Position numbers and translations under genes: made by a program. 64,000 nt of DNA, taken from positions 1 to 64,000 of the forward strand of contig NW_027228806.1 in assembly GCF_019399895.1 (NCBI RefSeq), written 5' to 3'. The DNA is from Cardiocondyla obscurior. Taxonomy: Eukaryota; Arthropoda; Insecta; Hymenoptera; Formicidae. The notes beneath the pieces are model-generated. The model was not told where the DNA came from, made no database searches, and was given only the letters and a program-made list of their open reading frames with translations. This document shows positions 63,816 to 64,000 of the stretch, piece by piece (positions within the stretch are counted from its first letter, which is position 1; each line of letters begins with the position of its first letter).

Positions 63816-64000
63816 ACTTTATTTCCGTAAGAATTATTTTTAAGCTGCAGCTAAAATTTTTTAATTTATTTGTTACTTTATATGTGTAAAGCTTCTCATT
63901 ATAAAAACAAAAATATAATCAGGATAATAAGCTTAATAATAATAATAAGATTTCCATCAAAAAAAGTTAGAGAATCTTTAAATATTCAACATTGTGAAAC

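Overview
The window is eukaryotic and almost certainly insect DNA. Genes contain spliceosomal introns (GTAAGT donors, TTTCAG or TTTTAG acceptors), and it carries an errantivirus-type endogenous retrovirus with an F-like envelope and an APE-endonuclease LINE. A hymenopteran such as an ant is my best guess, by inference only. Nearly everything I can identify is mobile or virus-derived; I found no confident host gene.

Positions 1-42783 are a composite of two copies of one Polinton/Maverick (adintovirus-like) dsDNA element. The genes, in element order, are: an acidic Zn-binding protein; a three-CCCH-finger/RING protein; a spliced CCCH-RING protein; a spliced extended-Tudor protein; a second acidic Zn-binding protein; a spliced protein-primed DNA polymerase B; a chromodomain integrase; a large protein with a conserved C-terminal domain; the packaging ATPase; a 93-aa ORF; a phospholipase A2 / pX-like / adenain polyprotein; penton; a 62-aa ORF; the major capsid protein; an 80-aa protein with two TQT motifs; a 184-aa protein; and a spliced 211-aa protein. 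The structural and replicative genes form near-identical inverted arms (about 4793-20482 and 27115-42783). Termini start 5'-AGTAG and the terminal repeats are about 0.75 kb.

The arrangement is best explained by one element having inserted into an intron of the CCCH-RING accessory gene of a second copy of itself. Reverse-complementary 6-bp target duplications, TTTATT at 21335-21340 and AATAAA at 4787-4792, flank the inner termini. Recombination between the inverted arms then flipped the middle, leaving exon 1 of the broken gene at 20918-21233 and exons 2-3 at 4526-4781 on the other strand. The arms are almost identical, but the accessory cassette (about 2.1-4.8 kb plus 20.5-21.3 kb, versus 23.8-27.1 kb) is strongly diverged, flanked on both sides by near-identical sequence.

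Positions 42784-64000 are flanking DNA with a nest of other elements. A solo LTR (44369-44897, ATTC target duplication) is followed by poorly recognisable sequence with a Pro/Ser/Glu-rich open frame. A decayed DDE-type transposase (48519-63331) is interrupted by a LINE (49564-62848, 14-bp target duplication). The LINE is in turn interrupted by a young errantivirus provirus (52910-61916, CCCC target duplication, 524/521-bp LTRs, tRNA-Leu-type primer site, gag-pro-pol-env on the minus strand with two pol frame breaks).

Most frame breaks in the Polinton copies are one-base homopolymer differences, and each broken gene in the arms has an unbroken partner in the other arm. Either the two copies decay independently or the assembly carries homopolymer errors; raw reads would decide.
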